A DNA stretch of 6,569 bases from Deltaproteobacteria bacterium (GTDB lineage Bacteria > Desulfobacterota > Binatia > UBA9968), in the NCBI GenBank assembly GCA_016183075.1, contig JACPFH010000679.1, positions 1-6,569 of the forward strand. Direction: 5' to 3'. The first letter of the stretch is position 1, and the number at the start of each line of letters is the position of its first letter. The notes below the pieces were generated by a model. The model worked only from the letters and a program-made list of their open reading frames with translations. It was not told the DNA's origin and searched no databases. Shown one piece after another: positions 4,499 to 6,569 of the stretch. A program made the position numbers and the translations under genes.

Positions 4499-6569
4499 GT
4501 GGCTGAAACGAAGTACGTTGGCAAGGTGACGCGCAGCAAGGAAGCCCCCCGCCATGTGAGCGGCCGGGGAAACTTCGTCGACGATCTCGTCCTGCGCGGC
4601 ATGCTCCATGCGGTGATCTTAAGGAGCCCGCATGCCCACGCCCGTATCGTCACGGTCGACGCCGAGCCCGCGCTCAAGCAGCCGCGGGTTGTCGCCGCCC
4701 TAACGCCGGCGGACGTGCTGGCTATGACGCGTCCGTTCAAGCCGGGACGTTACGCCGCAGGCCTCAGAAAACCGATCGCGGAATACGCCACCGCAACCGA
4801 CAGGGTGCGCTACGTGGGAGAGCCGGTAGCCGCCGTCGCCGCGCGCGATCGAGGCAGCGCCGAGGACGCCCTCGAAGCAATCTCCGTCGAGTACGAGCCG
4901 CTCCCGGTGGCCGCCGACACCGCGGCGGCCATGCTCCCGGCGTCGACACCGCTTTTCGACGAGCTGGGCTCCAACATCGCCTGGAAAGGATTCCTTACCT
5001 ACGGAAACGTCGAAAAAGCGTTCTCCGAGGCCGACGAAATCGTCGCCGAGAAGCTGAAGATCCACCGCTACAGCTCGACGCCATTGGAGCCCTTAGCCTG
5101 CATCGCTTCGTTCGATGCACCGAGCCGGAGGCTCACGGTGTGGGTGAACGCCCAGGTGCCGGAGAATATCTATGACGCGCTGCGTGAGGCCCTGGGGCTC
5201 GAAGACGTGAGAGTTATCATACCGGATATCGGCGGCGGCTTCGGGCAAAAAATTTATCTCATCCGCAAGTACGTCGTGATCACGAGCCTTCTGGCAATCA
5301 AGAGCGGGCGCCCGGTGAAATGGATCGAAGACCGCAGCGAGCACATGATGGCCGCCGGCCACTCATGCGAACAGCAATTCGAGGTCGAAGCCGCAGTCAA
5401 GCGCGACGGGACCGTCCTGGGACTCAAGGTAAGGGAAATCGATGACGTCGGCGGATCGACGAGCACGCTCACGATCCACTTCACCAACAAGCTCAACAAC
5501 CTCACCAATACCTACAAAGTCCAGAACATCTCGATGGAAGGTTATGCGGTCGTAACCAACAGATGCCCGGTGATTCCGAACCGGGGCATCGGAAAGCCCG
5601 GGATGTGCTTCATCTGGGAGCGGATCATGGACAGGATCGCCGACGCGCTCCGTCTCAGTCCGATTGAGGTCCGCCGCGTGAATCTCGTGCCTCCGGACCA
5701 ATTCCCTTACACGACGCCAAACGGAAACGTGTACGATAGCGGCGACTACCCCGCCCTGCTCGGGCAGGTGCTCAAGAAAGTCGATTATGAAAAATTTCGC
5801 GAAGAGCAAAAGCGGGAGCGCGAGCGGGGGCGCCTGCTCGGGATCGGCATCGTCATCGGTGTCGAGCCGGGAGGGCGGAACGCCGCGCGCGACCTCGCTA
5901 TTTTCCCGGAAATGAAAGAGACCCCCGGCTCCGGCGGCGTCAACGGGGCCACGATCAAGGTCGAAAAAAACGGCACGATCGCCCTTTTTCTGGGCTCGCC
6001 CAACTGCGGGCAATCCCACGAGACCACGACCGCGCAGGTAGCGGCCGATATCCTCGGGATCTCCCCCGAACATATCAGCACCAGCACCCCGTTCGACAGC
6101 GATATCGCTCCCTGGGGGGTGGCCGCGGCCAACAGCGGGAACAATTTTCATCTCTACGATATCGGAGCGGTGCACGGCGCCGCCACGCGGCTCAAGGAAA
6201 AAATTCTCACGCTCGCCGCTCATGTCCTCAACACCAACCCCGCTGAACTCACGATAGAAAACGGGACGGTCTATCTCCCCGGCTCGCCGATCAAGAAAGT
6301 CACGTTCGCCGAGTTGGGAAAGATTGCCTACGGCAACCAGGCGCTTATGCCGCGGGGCTTTGAGGCCGGGCTACAGACCACTTTCTACTACACGTTCCCG
6401 CATGCGGATACCAATCTGGTTCCCGGCGCGGACCGGAAGGTGCGCGCCCAGTTCACGTTCTCGGCGGCGGCCCATGCAGCCATCGTTGAGGTGGACAGGG
6501 CCACCGGGAAAGTTCACGTTTTGCGCTACTGCATCGTCAGCGACAACGGGACGGTGATCAACCAGCAGG
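4499..6569 (+). CDS. Molybdenum hydroxylase large subunit (CoxL/XDH-family molybdopterin-binding), 3' end missing
   Basis: The first 690 codons of the molybdenum-cofactor subunit run off the window; relatives are about 750-800 residues. The aldehyde oxidase/xanthine dehydrogenase N-terminal domain spans about 18-140 (HVSGRGNFVDDL, 19-30; RYVGEPVAAVAA, 104-115). The cofactor-binding domain follows: IGGGFGQKI (244-252), ERIMDRIADALRLSPIEVRR (374-393), GQSHETTTAQVAADILG (504-520) and AHAAIVEVDRATGKVHVLR (659-677). The catalytic Glu expected near the C-terminus lies outside. The active-site loop, usually AYRGAGRPE in form II enzymes or AYRCSFR in CO-oxidising form I, reads PNRGIGKPG (360-368), so CO oxidation is unlikely and the substrate is open. 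The start is taken as GTG 4499: an in-frame stop lies at 4481-4483, and KYVGKVTRSKEAPR matches family N-termini. CTG 4487 is the only other candidate between that stop and GTG 4499. No good SD is visible, so translation may depend on the small-subunit gene upstream. The FAD subunit is not in the window. Confidence 0.93.
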   Translation, partial: MAETKYVGKVTRSKEAPRHVSGRGNFVDDLVLRGMLHAVILRSPHAHARIVTVDAEPALKQPRVVAALTPADVLAMTRPFKPGRYAAGLRKPIAEYATATDRVRYVGEPVAAVAARDRGSAEDALEAISVEYEPLPVAADTAAAMLPASTPLFDELGSNIAWKGFLTYGNVEKAFSEADEIVAEKLKIHRYSSTPLEPLACIASFDAPSRRLTVWVNAQVPENIYDALREALGLEDVRVIIPDIGGGFGQKIYLIRKYVVITSLLAIKSGRPVKWIEDRSEHMMAAGHSCEQQFEVEAAVKRDGTVLGLKVREIDDVGGSTSTLTIHFTNKLNNLTNTYKVQNISMEGYAVVTNRCPVIPNRGIGKPGMCFIWERIMDRIADALRLSPIEVRRVNLVPPDQFPYTTPNGNVYDSGDYPALLGQVLKKVDYEKFREEQKRERERGRLLGIGIVIGVEPGGRNAARDLAIFPEMKETPGSGGVNGATIKVEKNGTIALFLGSPNCGQSHETTTAQVAADILGISPEHISTSTPFDSDIAPWGVAAANSGNNFHLYDIGAVHGAATRLKEKILTLAAHVLNTNPAELTIENGTVYLPGSPIKKVTFAELGKIAYGNQALMPRGFEAGLQTTFYYTFPHADTNLVPGADRKVRAQFTFSAAAHAAIVEVDRATGKVHVLRYCIVSDNGTVINQQ

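Noticed and set aside
5363..6223. 286-codon open frame on the minus strand inside the molybdopterin subunit
   Set aside because: It is an antisense shadow of a gene with conserved cofactor-binding motifs, and its translation has no recognisable domain.
4499..6569. Form I aerobic CO dehydrogenase large subunit (CoxL)
   Set aside because: The AYRCSFR active-site signature is missing; the loop is PNRGIGKPG.

Overview
The window looks like a piece of the chromosome of a GC-rich, probably Gram-negative, metabolically versatile bacterium. The evidence for this is an ABC-type periplasmic solute-binding protein with a cleavable signal peptide, molybdenum-hydroxylase genes, and codons rich in G/C at the third position. 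Soil Proteobacteria or a related uncultured lineage would fit, but no taxonomic marker is present, so this is a weak inference.

Layout. On the minus strand, leftwards from about 1.46 kb, lie a MetE-type (cobalamin-independent methionine synthase C-terminal domain) zinc methyltransferase-like gene (349-1455) and, 86 bp further on, the start of a LivK-type branched-chain amino acid/amide-binding protein (1-262, cut by the window edge). A 212-bp divergent intergenic region (1456-1667) carries a 13-bp dyad and a consensus -35 box. Rightwards on the plus strand lie a second, clearly different MetE-type paralogue (1668-2822) and, 16 bp later, purU (10-formyltetrahydrofolate hydrolase, 2839-3693). 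A 257-bp non-coding gap (3694-3950) contains a strikingly nested inverted repeat of about 110 nt, smaller hairpins and a good sigma70-like promoter. After it come the small [2Fe-2S] subunit (3951-4421) and the large molybdopterin subunit (4499 to the window end, incomplete) of a xanthine dehydrogenase/CO dehydrogenase-family enzyme. These two genes are separated by a very AT-rich 77-bp spacer that forms an imperfect 25-bp inverted repeat built from 7-nt units.

How the genes may work together (inference). Both MetE-like proteins keep the full zinc-ligand set (His-x-Cys, Glu, Cys) but lack the N-terminal half of full-length MetE. PurU releases formate and regenerates tetrahydrofolate from 10-formyl-THF. 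Two zinc alkyl/methyltransferase-like proteins, PurU, a solute-binding protein and a molybdenum hydroxylase together suggest uptake and degradation of a methylated or heterocyclic compound with the C1 group passing through folate. No gene present fixes the substrate. The FAD subunit expected for the molybdenum enzyme is not in the window. The two points most worth following are the structured 3764-3873 element and the MetE-like/PurU pairing.
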